Below, one piece after another: positions 1 to 9,336 of a stretch of DNA of 64,000 nucleotides. The stretch comes from Lysinibacillus sphaericus (GTDB lineage: Bacteria > Bacillota > Bacilli > Bacillales_A > Planococcaceae), in NCBI RefSeq assembly GCF_002982115.1, contig NZ_CP019980.1:1496001-1560000 (forward strand). The letters are read 5' to 3'. The notes beneath the pieces are model-generated. The model was given only the letters and a program-made list of their open reading frames with translations. It was not told the DNA's origin and ran no database searches. Within the stretch, counting starts at the first letter, position 1, and the number at the start of each line of letters is the position of its first letter. A program made the translations under genes and the position numbers.

Positions 1-50
1 GCTGAGAAAAGAATAGTGTAGATTTTTTATAGATTGAGGGGTTTAACATT

Positions 51-491
51 ATGAAAGTAGTTTTACAGCGGAGTAAGGCTGCATCTGTTACGGTACAAGG
101 AGAAGTAACAGGTGCTATTGATAGCGGCTATGTGCTTCTTGTAGGCATTACACATGACGATACAACCGAAGACGTGGCCTATCTAGCAAAAAAAGTCGCT
201 AATCTACGCTTGTGGGAAGATAGTGAAGGGAAAATGAATCACTCTATTTTGGAGCATGGTGGGGCAATCCTATCAGTGTCTCAATTTACATTGTATGGAG
301 ATACGAAAAAGGGCAATCGTCCAAGCTTTACAAGTGCGGCAAGACCAGAAATGGCGGCCCCTTTGTGGGAGGCATTTAATGATGCATTACGAGGCTATGG
401 TCTACAGGTGGAGACAGGAATTTTTGGTGCTATGATGGATGTGGCATTGACAAATGATGGACCTGTTACAATTCTACTTGAGTCAAAATAG
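51..491 (+). CDS. dtd: D-aminoacyl-tRNA deacylase (Dtd)
   Basis: Cytosolic proofreading enzyme that hydrolyses D-aminoacyl-tRNA (classically D-Tyr-tRNA), keeping D-amino acids out of translation. The 146-residue length is normal for the family. The two signature motifs are visible: SQFTLYGD at about residues 77-84 and NDGPVT at about 135-140 (the Gly-cisPro motif). A purine-rich ribosome site (gagggg) lies just upstream of the ATG. In Bacillus the gene follows relA, which would lie left of this window. Identification is secure. Confidence 0.96.
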   Translation: MKVVLQRSKAASVTVQGEVTGAIDSGYVLLVGITHDDTTEDVAYLAKKVANLRLWEDSEGKMNHSILEHGGAILSVSQFTLYGDTKKGNRPSFTSAARPEMAAPLWEAFNDALRGYGLQVETGIFGAMMDVALTNDGPVTILLESK

Positions 492-561
492 AGGTACATT
501 GTCTAGCATTCCTTCATATACTAAAAAGAATGGCTAAATGTGGGAAGGAAGTGTAATTTCG

Positions 562-771
562 ATGACGCAAATAGGAAGGATGTCGAATCCTTATTTATAT
601 GAAACACTGAAACTGATGATTGGCCAAATGATCGTTGTTCAAACGAAGAAGAATATTCAGCAAGGTAATTTGACCTCCATATTACCAGACCATATCGTTA
701 TCGAAATTAATCGCACACCCTTCTTTATTCGCATGGAGGAAATTGTATGGGTCACATTAGCGATAACATAA
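562..771 (+). CDS. small DUF2642-like protein (YuzF type)
   Basis: A 69-residue soluble protein. The core, from about residue 7, reads as a small beta-rich fold with the pattern LYETL..LIG....VQT, then PDHIV and TPFFIR..EIVWV, which resembles the DUF2642/YuzF family known from Bacillus. Members have no firmly assigned function, although some are linked to spores. I chose the ATG at 562, preceded by aaggaag at 545-551. An upstream in-frame ATG at 538 lacks a ribosome site, and the ATG at 580 has its purine run too close. It sits alone between dtd and a terminator. Confidence 0.6.
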   Translation: MTQIGRMSNPYLYETLKLMIGQMIVVQTKKNIQQGNLTSILPDHIVIEINRTPFFIRMEEIVWVTLAIT

Positions 772-784
772 GTAAATCACATAT

Positions 785-828
785 AAAAACCTTCATTTTC
801 TTTAATTAGAAAATGAAGGTTTTTTTTA
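785..828. terminator. bidirectional terminator
   Basis: A perfect inverted repeat with arms at 786-800 (AAAACCTTCATTTTC) and 809-823, flanked by A and T runs. It lies between the end of the DUF2642 gene on plus and the end of the amidase on minus, so it can serve both. Confidence 0.85.
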
Positions 829-2406
829 TTCGTTTGCATCAAAATAATCTAAAATGCCTTGATAAATGCCAAGTGAGGCTTGTTCTCGGAATTTAGCTGT
901 TGTAATAACTCTTTCTTCATTGGCATTACTTAAAAAACCGAGTTCGATCAGCACTGCTTTTTGTCGATTTTCACGTAGTACTAAATAATTTCCTTGTTGT
1001 GTACCACGATCTTTTAAGTTGATTTTGCTAGCTAGCCCATTGTGTATGGCTTCAGCAAGCCCTTTTTGATTGTTGTTTAAATAATAGGAGGTAAAGCCAG
1101 AAATTGAGCTATTGTCAGTCGCATCATAGTGAATACTGATAAAAGCGTCTGCATCATGCTGGTGAGCAATAGACACACGTTTGCGAAGTGCAACATATTC
1201 ATCTGATTCACGTGTCATGACAACATTTGCACCTGCTGCACTTAACTTGGAAGCAAGCAGGGATGCCGTTTTCAAAGTAATGTCTTTTTCATCAGTACCG
1301 CGCTGTCCAGTCGTCCCATGGTCATTACCACCATGCCCAGGGTCTACAACAATTGTTAGTCCATTTAAAGTCCCGTTTTTTCGAGGCTCAGACTTTGTTT
1401 TGTTAGTTGTTTTTGTCGCTGCATTATTTTGTGAAGTGGTCACAACCCAATTGGCAACGAAAGCGGTTTTATCGCCTAATTGAATTTCATAAAAATCATC
1501 TTTAGCACCTACAATGGGAAAAGTTTCACCTGCATCTACACGTTGCACAACTTCCGCAGTGGTTGTCGCATCTGTGCGTAAGTTGGTGCCATTATAAATA
1601 ATTGTGACAGATTCAAGCGTTGATGATGAAGATGATGTTGTTGTTTTCGAAGTCGTTTTTACCGCATTTGAAAATGTTCCATAGAAACTATAAACCCAAC
1701 CGGCTTTTTTATTACTATACTGAATTTGCACCCAATTGTGCTCTTGAGCAAGCACCTTATAAGATTGTCCTTTGGAAACAGTCCCTAAAATTTTGGATGT
1801 TAAATCAGCTTTTTTTCGGACATTTAACGTATCGACTAAAATCGTAAAAGTAGTCCCTTTTGATTCGGTTGTTGTAGACACTTCAACTACTGGTTCAGTT
1901 GTTGTTTTTTCCGTTTTTTCATTAATCGTCACATAGTCTGAAGATACCCAACCAATTAGTCCATTCCAATTAATCTTCGCCCATTCACCATGTTCTGTTA
2001 TTAATGTGGCTTGATTACCTGTTGACAGTTGTCCAAGAACAGGGGACGCAATATCTGGTTCCGTACGAATGTTTAGACGATCAACTTGGGAAATAACAGT
2101 TTTATCTATTGTTTGTTGCTCATTTATGGATGCTGTTAGCCATGAAGCTACCCATCCTTCGTAATCGCCTGTTTTTACTTGAATCCAGTCTCCCTCGCGA
2201 CCGATAGATGTTAATGAATCGCCTTCTTCTAATGTGGTAATAATGGGGTAAGAGAGCCCAGGTCCTTCGCGTAAATGAAGTATGGTTCCAGTTACTTTTA
2301 AATCACTTGTATCGGCAAGCGCTAGTTCTTTGTCGCTGATATGTGGTATCATAAATGCTAATAATAAGACAAAGATAATGGTTTTATGTATAAGTTTTGT
2401 CGTCAT
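826..2406 (-). CDS. N-acetylmuramoyl-L-alanine amidase with four SH3b domains (YrvJ-like)
   Basis: Exported peptidoglycan hydrolase of 526 residues that cleaves the MurNAc-L-Ala bond. A signal peptide occupies roughly residues 1-31 (hydrophobic run then ALA-DT). Four bacterial SH3 cell-wall-binding repeats follow, each with an LN(L)R or equivalent start and a W(I)Q core, separated by Ser/Thr/Lys-rich linkers. The C-terminal Amidase_3 domain (from about 345) shows the zinc and catalytic pattern: DPGHGG, the Glu of TDEKDITL, SIHYD, and IELGFLSN near the end. It has the architecture of B. subtilis YrvJ, which occupies the same place beside dtd. Its likely role is autolysis or cell separation. 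Confidence 0.93.
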   Translation of the reverse strand: MTTKLIHKTIIFVLLLAFMIPHISDKELALADTSDLKVTGTILHLREGPGLSYPIITTLEEGDSLTSIGREGDWIQVKTGDYEGWVASWLTASINEQQTIDKTVISQVDRLNIRTEPDIASPVLGQLSTGNQATLITEHGEWAKINWNGLIGWVSSDYVTINEKTEKTTTEPVVEVSTTTESKGTTFTILVDTLNVRKKADLTSKILGTVSKGQSYKVLAQEHNWVQIQYSNKKAGWVYSFYGTFSNAVKTTSKTTTSSSSSTLESVTIIYNGTNLRTDATTTAEVVQRVDAGETFPIVGAKDDFYEIQLGDKTAFVANWVVTTSQNNAATKTTNKTKSEPRKNGTLNGLTIVVDPGHGGNDHGTTGQRGTDEKDITLKTASLLASKLSAAGANVVMTRESDEYVALRKRVSIAHQHDADAFISIHYDATDNSSISGFTSYYLNNNQKGLAEAIHNGLASKINLKDRGTQQGNYLVLRENRQKAVLIELGFLSNANEERVITTAKFREQASLGIYQGILDYFDANE

Positions 2407-2519
2407 CGAACCCCTCCTTTTCTTGTGCTATTTTACCATGTTTTTATGCTAAAATTCGAGGGAAAAAGGTAACAGAAATCGTTTTTTTAACAACTGTATG
2501 ATGAAAAACAAGAAAACAG

Positions 2520-2548
2520 TTGACATTACCTTATGTTGTGACTAACAT
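2520..2548 (+). promoter_or_regulatory. sigma-A promoter of the hisS leader
   Basis: TTGACA at 2520-2525, a 17-base spacer, and TAACAT at 2543-2548. The position is right for starting the T-box leader that follows. Confidence 0.7.
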
Positions 2549-2554
2549 AAAGGG

Positions 2555-2842
2555 TAATCAAAAAATGATTAACCGCTTATGACCAAGCAAGTAGCGTATA
2601 CCTCTATTGGATAAGAGAGGGAAAGACTTAGGCTGCAATCTTTCCTACAAAAATGTATAAGGCGAATAACACTTGAGAGGCTTTTTTCTGAAAAGGAATA
2701 CTTAGTAGGAAAAAACGGAATCGGCCGTTACCCGATTATGAGGAGGACGCAATATACGTTATGCGTCAACTAGGGTGGAACCGCGGAAGCATATACAGCT
2801 CTCGTCCCTTGCAATTATGCAAGGTGACGAGGGCTTTTTTTG
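2555..2842 (+). promoter_or_regulatory. T-box leader of hisS-aspS
   Basis: Transcription-attenuation leader that senses uncharged tRNA. The diagnostic T-box core AGGGTGGAACCGCG is at 2772-2785. It is followed by a strong terminator (arms around 2801-2814 and 2824-2838, then a T run), and the competing antiterminator would use the T-box core. In Stem I, after the apical stem, the motif GAATAACACTTGAGAGG contains CAC at 2670-2672, matching a histidine specifier. The equivalent place in the alaS leader of this window holds GCT. Transcription would continue when tRNA-His is uncharged. The 5' boundary is approximate. Confidence 0.9.
2801..2842 (+). terminator. T-box regulated terminator upstream of hisS
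   Basis: GC-rich stem with CTCGTC paired to GACGAG and an inner CCTTGCA/TGCAAGG stem, followed by seven Ts. It is the off-state hairpin of the T-box. Confidence 0.85.
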
Positions 2843-2937
2843 TTGGATTTCTTCTGTACAAGGTCGGTCTATCTACAGTATGTTCGTATTTTACATACGA
2901 AGGCTAGCTCATAAGCAATTGAAAAGGAGGTATTTTC

Positions 2938-4200
2938 ATGACTTTTAAAGTGCCACGAGGAACACAAGACATATTGCCAGGTCAATCAGAAAAATGGCAA
3001 AAGGTCGAATCGATTATTCGTGATATATGTCGTGTCTATCGATATAACGAAATTCGTACACCGATTTTTGAACAAACAGATTTATTTGCACGCGGTGTTG
3101 GTGAAACAACGGATGTTGTCCAAAAGGAAATGTATACATTTGAAGACCGCGGGGGTCGTTCATTAACATTGCGCCCTGAAAATACAGCCGGCGTTGTACG
3201 TGCCTATGTAGAACATAAAATGTTTGGTGCACCTGATCAGCCTGTCAAGCTATCTTATATTGGACCAATGTTCCGTTATGAACGCCAACAGGCTGGTCGT
3301 TACCGTCAATTTGTGCAATTCGGTGTTGAAGCAATTGGCTCAGCGGATCCTGCAATTGATGCTGAAGTCATTGCGCTAGCTATGGACATCTATGAATCAA
3401 CAGGCTTAAAGGATTTAAAATTAGTAATCAACTCTCTTGGGGATAAAGAAACACGTGATGCCCATCGTACAGCGTTGATTAATCATTTTGAGCCACATAT
3501 TCACGAGTTTTGTGCAGATTGCCAAAATCGTTTGCAAAAAAATCCGTTACGTATTTTAGATTGTAAAGTAGACCGCGAGCATCCATTAATGGCTTCTGCA
3601 CCGGCATTAACTGATTTTTTAACAGACGATTCAGCGGCATATTTTGCTCAAGTTAAATCGTATTTAGATACACTTGGAATTACGTATGAAGTAGATCCAA
3701 ACTTAGTACGTGGCCTTGACTACTATAACCATACAACATTTGAAATTATGTCTACTGCTGATGGCTTTGGTGCTATCACAACACTTTGTGGTGGCGGTCG
3801 TTACAATGGGTTAGTAGAGGAAATAGGCGGTCCTAATGTACCAGGTATAGGCTTTGCGTTAAGTATTGAGCGTTTACTATTAGCGCTTGAAGCTGAAGCA
3901 GTGGAGTTAGATACAGAATCTGCTCTAGATGTTTACATGATTGCCATGGGTGCTGAAGCGAAGCTAAAGGCAGTAGAGCTAACAAGTTCATTCCGTGCAA
4001 AAGGCATTGCAACCGACATGGATTACCTAGATCGCAAAATGAAAGCCCAAATGAAATCTGCAGACCGATTAGGTGCTCAATATACAATCGTCTTAGGTGA
4101 AACAGAAATGGAAGAACAAGCAGCGACAGTCAAACATATGGCAACTGGGGAGCAACAAAAAGTCGCTTTCTCAGAATTAGTGAACTACTTACTTAAATAA
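2938..4200 (+). CDS. hisS: histidyl-tRNA synthetase
   Basis: Class II aminoacyl-tRNA synthetase that charges tRNA-His. The 420-residue length is normal. Visible landmarks are RGTQDILP near the start, motif 2 around [14 protein letters not shown] (residues about 117-130), the histidine-binding motif LVRGLDYYN (about 255-263) and GGGRYNGL. The C-terminal anticodon-binding domain follows. The start is supported by aaaggagg just upstream. It is followed after 28 bases by aspS, forming the hisS-aspS operon under the T-box. Confidence 0.98.
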   Translation: MTFKVPRGTQDILPGQSEKWQKVESIIRDICRVYRYNEIRTPIFEQTDLFARGVGETTDVVQKEMYTFEDRGGRSLTLRPENTAGVVRAYVEHKMFGAPDQPVKLSYIGPMFRYERQQAGRYRQFVQFGVEAIGSADPAIDAEVIALAMDIYESTGLKDLKLVINSLGDKETRDAHRTALINHFEPHIHEFCADCQNRLQKNPLRILDCKVDREHPLMASAPALTDFLTDDSAAYFAQVKSYLDTLGITYEVDPNLVRGLDYYNHTTFEIMSTADGFGAITTLCGGGRYNGLVEEIGGPNVPGIGFALSIERLLLALEAEAVELDTESALDVYMIAMGAEAKLKAVELTSSFRAKGIATDMDYLDRKMKAQMKSADRLGAQYTIVLGETEMEEQAATVKHMATGEQQKVAFSELVNYLLK

Positions 4201-4228
4201 ATGAAATAGATGTTGGAGGAAATACAAA

Positions 4229-5998
4229 ATGGCAAAAAGAACTCATGCTAGTAACGAACTTTCTGAAACGTTACAAGGCGAACACGTTGTATTAAAAGGT
4301 TGGGTGCAACGCCGTCGCGATTTAGGTGGTCTAATTTTTATCGACCTACGTGACCGTACAGGTATTACACAAGTAGTATTTAGCCCAGATGTAGCAGAAG
4401 CACATGCTTTAGCTGATAAAGTGCGTAGCGAATACGTAATCGAAGTTGAAGGGAAAGTTATTCTTCGTGCAGAAGATCAAATCAACCCAAATGTGCCAAA
4501 CGGAAAAATCGAGGTTGAAGCAACAAGCCTAATCGTTATTAATACAGCAAAGACGCCGCCTTTCCAAATTGAAGATCGCACTGACGTTTCAGAAGATTTA
4601 CGATTAAAATATCGTTATCTAGATTTACGTCGTCCAGTGATGTTTGATACGTTCAAAATGCGCTCAGACGTAACACGTACAATTCGTAACTTTTTACAAA
4701 ATGAAGGTTTCTTAGAAGTAGAAACGCCAATTTTAACAAAATCAACGCCAGAAGGTGCTCGTGACTATCTAGTACCATCACGTGTACATGAGGGAGAGTT
4801 TTATGCATTACCGCAATCTCCACAACTATTTAAACAATTATTAATGGTAGCAGGTTTTGAGAAGTATTTCCAAATTGCTCGTTGTTTCCGTGACGAAGAT
4901 CTACGTGCTGACCGTCAACCTGAATTTACTCAAGTGGACATTGAAACAAGCTTCTTAACACAAGAAGAAATTTTGGAAATGAATGAACGTTTAATTCAAG
5001 CTGTTATGAAAGATGTAAAAGGCATCGACATTCCTGCACCGTTCCAACGTATGAAATACCAAGAAGCGATGGATCGCTATGGCTCAGATAAACCAGATGT
5101 TCGCTTCGGTTTAGAGCTAGTAGCATTAAATGATATTTTTGATGGCTGTGATTTCAAGGTGTTTGCTGATACAGTAGCGCAAGGCAAGCAAGTGAAAAGT
5201 ATTAACATCAAAGGTGCGGCTGATAAATATTCACGTAAAGATATGGACGAGCTGACAAAATTCGTTGGTATTTACGGGGCAAAAGGTCTTGCTTGGTTGA
5301 AAGTAACAGAAGAAGGTTTAAATGGACCTATCGCTAAATTCTTCGATGAAGCGTTAGCAGCTGCTTTAATTGAGCGCATGGGTGCTGAAATTGGTGATAT
5401 TTTAGTATTCGTAGCTGACAAAGCTCCTATAGTGGCGGCATCTCTAGGTGCTCTTCGTACAAAATTAGGTCAAGATTTAGGCTTAATCGATGAATCACAA
5501 TTTGCCTTCTTATGGATTACAGACTGGCCGTTATTCGAGTACTCAGAAGAAGATGGTCGCTTCAAAGCAGCCCACCATCCATTCACACGTCCATTTGACG
5601 AAGATATCGAGTTAATGGATACAAATCCTGCTGCAGTACGTGCACAAGCTTACGATATCGTGTTAAACGGTTATGAGCTTGGCGGTGGTTCACTACGTAT
5701 TTATGAGCGTGATTTACAAGAAAAAATGTTTAAACTACTTGGTTTCACGGAAGAAGAAGCACAAGCGCAATTCGGCTTCCTATTAGAAGCGTTTGAATAC
5801 GGCGTTCCTCCACATGCAGGTCTTGCATTTGGTCTTGACCGTTTCGTTATGCTACTTGCAGGACGTACGAATTTACGTGATACAATTGCATTCCCGAAAA
5901 CGGCAAGTGCAAGCTGCTTATTAACGGATGCGCCAAGCGAAGTATCTCCTGAGCAATTAAGCGAATTAAGCCTCGCGATTAAATCTTTTAAAAGATAA
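4229..5998 (+). CDS. aspS: aspartyl-tRNA synthetase
   Basis: Class II synthetase that charges tRNA-Asp. The 589 residues contain an N-terminal OB-fold anticodon domain, the class II core ([13 protein letters not shown], then [16 protein letters not shown]), the bacterial GAD insertion, and the C-terminal motif 3 region ([13 protein letters not shown] and [12 protein letters not shown]). ggagg precedes the ATG. It is co-transcribed with hisS, so its expression follows the upstream leader, whose only specifier candidate I can see is for histidine. Confidence 0.98.
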   Translation: MAKRTHASNELSETLQGEHVVLKGWVQRRRDLGGLIFIDLRDRTGITQVVFSPDVAEAHALADKVRSEYVIEVEGKVILRAEDQINPNVPNGKIEVEATSLIVINTAKTPPFQIEDRTDVSEDLRLKYRYLDLRRPVMFDTFKMRSDVTRTIRNFLQNEGFLEVETPILTKSTPEGARDYLVPSRVHEGEFYALPQSPQLFKQLLMVAGFEKYFQIARCFRDEDLRADRQPEFTQVDIETSFLTQEEILEMNERLIQAVMKDVKGIDIPAPFQRMKYQEAMDRYGSDKPDVRFGLELVALNDIFDGCDFKVFADTVAQGKQVKSINIKGAADKYSRKDMDELTKFVGIYGAKGLAWLKVTEEGLNGPIAKFFDEALAAALIERMGAEIGDILVFVADKAPIVAASLGALRTKLGQDLGLIDESQFAFLWITDWPLFEYSEEDGRFKAAHHPFTRPFDEDIELMDTNPAAVRAQAYDIVLNGYELGGGSLRIYERDLQEKMFKLLGFTEEEAQAQFGFLLEAFEYGVPPHAGLAFGLDRFVMLLAGRTNLRDTIAFPKTASASCLLTDAPSEVSPEQLSELSLAIKSFKR

Positions 5999-6008
5999 AA
6001 ATAATGCG

Positions 6009-6059
6009 GAATACCTAGATTCTCTAACAAAAAATGTTGGGAATCTAGGTATTTTTTGT
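6009..6059 (+). terminator. terminator after aspS
   Basis: Inverted repeat AATACCTAGATTC (6010-6022) / GAATCTAGGTATT (6041-6053) followed by a T run. Confidence 0.85.
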
Positions 6060-6096
6060 TTATTTCGAAAGAATTTGTTTTTTTGCTATAAATCGT

Positions 6097-6125
6097 TTGA
6101 ATTATCTGAAATATGGTGTTATGAT
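6097..6125 (+). promoter_or_regulatory. promoter of 6S RNA
   Basis: TTGAAT at 6097-6102, a 17-base spacer and TATGAT at 6120-6125, placing the start of transcription a few bases before the closing stem of the 6S RNA. Confidence 0.65.
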
Positions 6126-6131
6126 ATCTGT

Positions 6132-6342
6132 AATACGAATCCTGATGTGTTTGTCTAACTGCTAACTCTATTTAACAGTTTTGACCGAACACTATATCGT
6201 CGGGAGCCATCTAATTTTGTAGTGGCAAACAAGCCCCATATGGAGAGGGACGTTTAAAGCTATGAAGCGGGCACCCACCTGCAAATTGCGGGTTCAAAAC
6301 GAATGTTTCATTGGCATTACGGCACTATCGGGATTCGTCCAT
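6132..6342 (+). ncRNA. ssrS: 6S RNA
   Basis: Non-coding RNA that mimics an open promoter and sequesters housekeeping RNA polymerase. The ends pair (CGAATCCTGAT at 6136-6146 with ATCGGGATTCG at 6327-6337). The interior carries segments that I recognise from Firmicute 6S RNA, including GGGAGCCATCT, GTGGCAAACA.GCCCC, GGAGAGGGA and GCGGGCACCCACCTGC. Its place just after aspS matches the 6S-1 (bsrA) locus of B. subtilis. The exact ends were not determined. A further 100 bases to the terminator at 6451 may be part of the primary transcript. Confidence 0.88.
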
Positions 6343-6450
6343 ACATAGAGTGCTAGAGGATGCTAGAGCAAAGTAGTATTGTGCTTGTATTATTTACATT
6401 TACCCAATTTACAAGAGTGCATTCGTTGATAGAAGCGAATAGCGACATTT

Positions 6451-6493
6451 AAAAAGTGTTAGGTCGACATTAGGTCAATCTAACACTTTTTCT
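6451..6493 (+). terminator. terminator downstream of the 6S RNA
   Basis: Perfect stem AAAAAGTGTTAG (6451-6462) / CTAACACTTTTT (6480-6491). It is rich in A on the left and T on the right, so it can act on both strands. Confidence 0.8.
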
Positions 6494-6591
6494 ATTGGGA
6501 TTAGCTTATTTTAAGTCAGGACTTTTTTGTTAAATTGAAAGAAAAATAAGAAAAATTGTAAAAATTACTTTTTATTTTCAAATGAACATAC

Positions 6592-6617
6592 TATAATTGG
6601 TATAGACAACTAGACCA
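6592..6617 (+). promoter_or_regulatory. nagA promoter -10 with NagR (dre-like) operator
   Basis: A perfect -10 TATAAT at 6592-6597 abuts the imperfect palindrome TGGTATAGACAACTAGACCA at 6598-6617. Its halves match the TGGTCTAGACCA-type sites bound by DasR/NagR GntR regulators (the first 12 bases match 10/12). Overlap with the transcription start is what a repressor site would show. The -35 is weak. Confidence 0.7.
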
Positions 6618-6685
6618 TTATGCAAATAGATGTCTTTTTCTTGAACAGCAAAGTTGTTAAAAGCAAAGGCAGTGGAGGTGTTGAA

Positions 6686-7846
6686 TTGAGCAACAGATTA
6701 TTAATTTCCAATGTCACGATCGTCAACGATACCGATTTGCCGTTCAAAGGTGATGTTTTCATCGCGAATGGTCGAATTATGAAAGTAGGCAATGAATTAA
6801 TCGAACAGGCAGAACAATATATTGATGGTAAGGGAAAAGACTGGTTGCTATTCCCTGGTTATATTGATATGCATATTCATGGTTCTGCCGGAAGTGATGC
6901 GATGGATGCCACAGAGCAAGCGCTGCATCAAATATCCCGTTCCTTAGTACAAGAAGGTGTCACAGGCTATCTTGCTACGACCATGACACAGGCACAAGCA
7001 AGCATTGAGCAAGCATTAAAGACGATAGCACAATTTGAAAATGATGAAGATGAAGCCACGTTGTTAGGCGTGCACGTTGAAGGTCCATATGTGTCACCGA
7101 AGCGAGCTGGTGCCCAACCAGTAGACTATATGATTTTACCATCAATCGAGCAATTTGCTTATTGGCAGAAATTAAGTCACAACCGTATTAAACAAATAAC
7201 TGTCGCTCCAGAGCTGGAAGGTGGCATAGCGTTTATCGAAGCGCTACATAAGCAAGGCGTAATTGTTTCAATTGGTCATTCAGATGCAACGTTTGAAGAG
7301 GTCGATAGAGCAGTGGCGGTTGGTGTGAGACAGGCAACGCATTTATACAATCAAATGAGACCATTCCATCATCGCAATCCAGGGGTAGTCGGTGGCGTAC
7401 TTCTTGAAAATACGGTGAAAGTTGAAATTATCGCGGATTTTGTTCATTGTCATCCTATGTCAATACAACTTGCTTACCGACTAAAGGGGGCAGCGGGAAT
7501 TATCTTAATTACGGATGCAATGCGTGCGAAAGGATTGCAATATGGCAATTATGATTTAGCTGGTCAAACGGTCCATGTTACAGCAAGCGGAGCGCATTTA
7601 CCCAATGGAGCATTAGCTGGTAGCATTTTAACGATGGAACAAGCAGTGAAAAATATGAAAGCGGTCACAAACTGTTCATTGTCAGAACTTGTTGCCATGT
7701 CTTCTGCAAATGCAGCACAGCAATTACAGCTATGTACAAAAGGTCGTATCGCAAAAGGCTTTGATGCGGATGTGATTTTATTAGATCAACAGCTAAATGT
7801 AGAAAAAACTATTTGTCGGGGAAAAGTTGTATTTGAGAAATCATAG
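6686..7846 (+). CDS. nagA: N-acetylglucosamine-6-phosphate deacetylase
   Basis: Amidohydrolase that converts GlcNAc-6-P to glucosamine-6-P and acetate. The 386-residue product shows the metal-binding DMHIHGSAG motif, HVEGPY, GHSDAT, THLYNQM and ITDAM in the expected order. I start it at TTG 6686, which has GGAGGTG at 6674-6680. The longer reading from 6620 begins only 3 bases downstream of the operator, has no ribosome site and adds 22 residues that are not family-like. It leads the amino-sugar block and is followed after 26 bases by the repressor gene. Confidence 0.95.
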   Translation: MSNRLLISNVTIVNDTDLPFKGDVFIANGRIMKVGNELIEQAEQYIDGKGKDWLLFPGYIDMHIHGSAGSDAMDATEQALHQISRSLVQEGVTGYLATTMTQAQASIEQALKTIAQFENDEDEATLLGVHVEGPYVSPKRAGAQPVDYMILPSIEQFAYWQKLSHNRIKQITVAPELEGGIAFIEALHKQGVIVSIGHSDATFEEVDRAVAVGVRQATHLYNQMRPFHHRNPGVVGGVLLENTVKVEIIADFVHCHPMSIQLAYRLKGAAGIILITDAMRAKGLQYGNYDLAGQTVHVTASGAHLPNGALAGSILTMEQAVKNMKAVTNCSLSELVAMSSANAAQQLQLCTKGRIAKGFDADVILLDQQLNVEKTICRGKVVFEKS

Positions 7847-7872
7847 TAGAACGCGTTAGGAAGGTGTCAAAC

Positions 7873-8595
7873 TTGTTAGATAAAAATTCTCATATACCAA
7901 TCTATATACAAATAGAGGAAATATTAAAGCAAAGAATTTATTTAGAGGAATACAAAATAGGAGAAAATATTCCATCAGAGCGTGAGCTATCAGTGCAATT
8001 TGATGTGAGTAGAATGACGGTACGCCAATCTATTACCAATTTAGTAAACAGTGGGTTGCTCTATCGTGAAAAAGGAAGAGGAACGTATGTAGCCAATCCG
8101 AAATTGGAACAACCATTAATGGGATTAACAAGTTTTACAGAAGATATGCGTGCAAGAGGAATGGAACCGAGCAGTAAAGTTTTGCGCTTTGAAAAAATTG
8201 TGCCACCTCTAGACATAGCCGGTGACTTATTGTTAGAACCTGGGGAGGAAGTATTTTTTGTTGCACGGATACGAAATGCCGATTCTAAACCGATGGCAAT
8301 AGAAAGAACGTATATTCCAGTGAAAGTTTATCCTGAATTAGATGAGAAAAAAATTATGGGCTCATTGTATGCACTGATTGAAGCGAAATTTCATCAGAAG
8401 ATTGGCAATGCTATACAACAAATGGAAGCAGCTATTGTGGCGAAGGAGGACAGTAAATATTTGCAAATTAATAGTACAGCACCAGTGTTAATTATTAAAC
8501 GAACAAGTTATTTAGCAGACGGTGTGCCATTCGAACTTGTACGAAGTACTTATCGTGCAGATCGATACAAATTTATAAGCGAAATTAAAAGGTGA
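7873..8595 (+). CDS. nagR: GntR/HutC-family repressor NagR (YvoA)
   Basis: Cytosolic transcription factor of 240 residues. It has an N-terminal winged helix of the GntR type (IYIQIEEILKQRI, then PSERELSVQFDVSRMTVRQ) and a C-terminal UTRA effector domain (from about residue 85) that in NagR binds GlcN-6-P or GlcNAc-6-P. The start is taken as TTG 7873 because AGGAAGGTG at 7858-7866 is its ribosome site; the GTG at 7864 lies inside that site. It directly follows nagA, and operator-like palindromes occur upstream of nagA and of the PTS genes, so it probably controls both. Confidence 0.9.
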   Translation: MLDKNSHIPIYIQIEEILKQRIYLEEYKIGENIPSERELSVQFDVSRMTVRQSITNLVNSGLLYREKGRGTYVANPKLEQPLMGLTSFTEDMRARGMEPSSKVLRFEKIVPPLDIAGDLLLEPGEEVFFVARIRNADSKPMAIERTYIPVKVYPELDEKKIMGSLYALIEAKFHQKIGNAIQQMEAAIVAKEDSKYLQINSTAPVLIIKRTSYLADGVPFELVRSTYRADRYKFISEIKR

Positions 8596-8599
8596 TGCG

Positions 8600-9319
8600 A
8601 TGCGTGCTTATTTTCATGAACTTCAAAAACTATTAGATATTGTGCTAGAGCAGGAAAATGCACTGATAGCTGAAGCGGCACAACAGATTGTTTTGCGTCT
8701 CCAAAGTGGAGGGGTCGTGCAATTGTTTGGGTGTGGGCATTCACATCTATTAGCACAAGATGCTTTTTATCGTGCCGGGGGGCTTGTGCCTGTACGTCCT
8801 ATAACAATAGAGCCATTAACTTTACATGCAGGTGCTTTGACATCTTCGAAAAATGAAAAAGACCCAACAATTATAGCGCGCCATAAAGAGCATTTTCATT
8901 TTCATGAGCACGATGTATGTATTGTTATTTCAACATCTGGACGCAATGATGCCCCAATCGATGCCGCATTGTTAGCCAAACAATCGGGTGTCCTCGTTAT
9001 GTCTATGCAATCACTTGCGTATCGCCAACAACCAACTCGTCATCATAGTGGTAAGCGATTAGAGGATGTCGTTGATGTTGTTATTGATACACATATCCCT
9101 GTAGGAGATGGCTTATTACAATTACAGCAGATGCAATATGCTCCAGCGTCAACGGTTATTGGTTCTGCTATTCTTCATGCGTTATTTAGCCAAGTTATTG
9201 AAATAATGGCGGATTGTCAGGACATAGTACCTGTTTTTGAGAGTAACAATGTAGAGTCGAATTTGCATCATAATGATGTTATGATTGCGAACTATCAAAC
9301 TCGGATTAATTTTGAATGA
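8600..9319 (+). CDS. single-SIS-domain phosphosugar protein (UPF0309-like)
   Basis: A 239-residue cytosolic protein with one SIS (sugar isomerase) domain. An N-terminal helical segment is followed by a phosphosugar-binding loop (FGCGHSH, about residues 43-49) and the second SIS signature VISTSGRND (about 112-120). It resembles the UPF0309 group of SIS proteins, whose reaction I cannot state with certainty. It lacks the AGTSGRLG motif of MurQ etherase. Its place between nagR and ptsH, where B. subtilis has nagB beside nagA and nagR, makes an aldose-ketose isomerase or deaminase step on an amino-sugar phosphate a reasonable guess. It starts 4 bases after nagR. Confidence 0.7.
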   Translation: MRAYFHELQKLLDIVLEQENALIAEAAQQIVLRLQSGGVVQLFGCGHSHLLAQDAFYRAGGLVPVRPITIEPLTLHAGALTSSKNEKDPTIIARHKEHFHFHEHDVCIVISTSGRNDAPIDAALLAKQSGVLVMSMQSLAYRQQPTRHHSGKRLEDVVDVVIDTHIPVGDGLLQLQQMQYAPASTVIGSAILHALFSQVIEIMADCQDIVPVFESNNVESNLHHNDVMIANYQTRINFE

Positions 9320-9336
9320 AATTTGGAGGGGTATCG

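Noticed and set aside
1181-1847. Two plus-strand frames inside the amidase gene
   Set aside because: They are antisense shadows of an intact, domain-complete gene.
6620-6685. Upstream extension of nagA to ATG 6620
   Set aside because: It begins only 3 bases downstream of the operator, without a ribosome site. TTG 6686 has a strong one and gives the normal family N-terminus.
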